Assembly: GCF_002101965.1 (NCBI RefSeq)
Contig: NZ_LQQA01000012.1
Coordinates: 1-64,000, forward strand
Source of the DNA: Mycolicibacterium wolinskyi
Lineage (GTDB): Bacteria; Actinomycetota; Actinomycetes; Mycobacteriales; Mycobacteriaceae
Length of the DNA stretch: 64,000 nt
Direction: 5' to 3'
In this document: positions 63,989 to 64,000 of the stretch, in pieces
Position numbering within the stretch: the first letter of the stretch is position 1
Layout: each line of letters starts with the position of its first letter
Translations under genes and position numbers: made by a program
Notes under the pieces: generated by a model
Told to the model about the DNA's origin: nothing
The model's input: only the letters and a program-made list of their open reading frames with translations
The model's database searches: none

Positions 63989-64000
63989 CGGGGCGTGTCG

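Noticed and set aside
1..64000. CRISPR array, rRNA, tRNA
   Set aside because: No spaced direct repeats and no rRNA- or tRNA-like sequence noticed on reading; a covariance-model search was not possible.

Overview
The window reads as part of a mycobacterial plasmid or mobile island: high GC, a complete type VII secretion (ESX) locus with PE/PPE, Esx and MycP genes, then a long accessory region of metal-stress and cell-wall genes. No rRNA, tRNA, CRISPR array, replication gene or relaxase is visible. The ESX gene order (eccB-eccC-pe-ppe-esx-esx-espG-espI-eccD-mycP-eccE-eccA) is the arrangement known for plasmid-borne ESX loci of conjugative mycobacterial plasmids. Plasmid location is inferred from this, not proven.

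Layout. 1-19.9 kb: an ESX operon on the + strand, many genes joined by 1-4 base overlaps. It is interrupted only by a solo TnpB gene of IS200/IS605 type between the PE and PPE genes. 19.9-22.2 kb: an unknown gene, a putative HEPN protein resembling ApeA anti-phage proteins, and a decayed MerR gene. 22.4-55.6 kb: a copper and cell-envelope island. It holds two BlaI-type repressors, two short M56 (BlaR1-like) membrane proteases, three NlpC/P60 peptidoglycan endopeptidases (RipA, RipB and RipC types), two L,D-transpeptidases, a multicopper oxidase, a cytosolic copper-storage-like protein, a CopZ-like metallochaperone, an LpqS-like protein, DUF305 and DUF4396 proteins, an OmpR-type two-component system, a cyclase-YHS fusion and several methyltransferases. 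55.6-58.3 kb: a hypothetical gene pair and an intact IS256-family element with 29-bp inverted repeats and an 8-bp target duplication. 58.4-63.6 kb: an arsenic locus (two LMW-PTP-family ArsC proteins, Acr3, two ArsR, ArsI/CadI, MFS). The right edge holds a frameshifted transposition-associated DUF6262 gene.

How the parts may work together. At least thirteen intergenic sites between 24.4 and 52.9 kb share a CTACGTA-type core flanked by CTA/TAG half-sites. They lie in front of both blaI genes, a protease operon, ripA, ripB/ldtB, ripC, ldtA, the lpqS operon, methyltransferases and secreted proteins. The simplest reading is one BlaI/M56-controlled regulon that couples peptidoglycan remodelling to metal or cell-wall stress. 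Three separate TACCC-N5-GGGTA boxes match the published RicR copper operator and precede other metal genes, but no RicR/CsoR gene is present, so a host regulator may act in trans. Several accessory genes (tlpA-like, ccdA-like, cupin, cyclase N-terminus, DUF6262, the 56-kb gene) show single-base frameshifts, which means decay or homopolymer sequencing errors.
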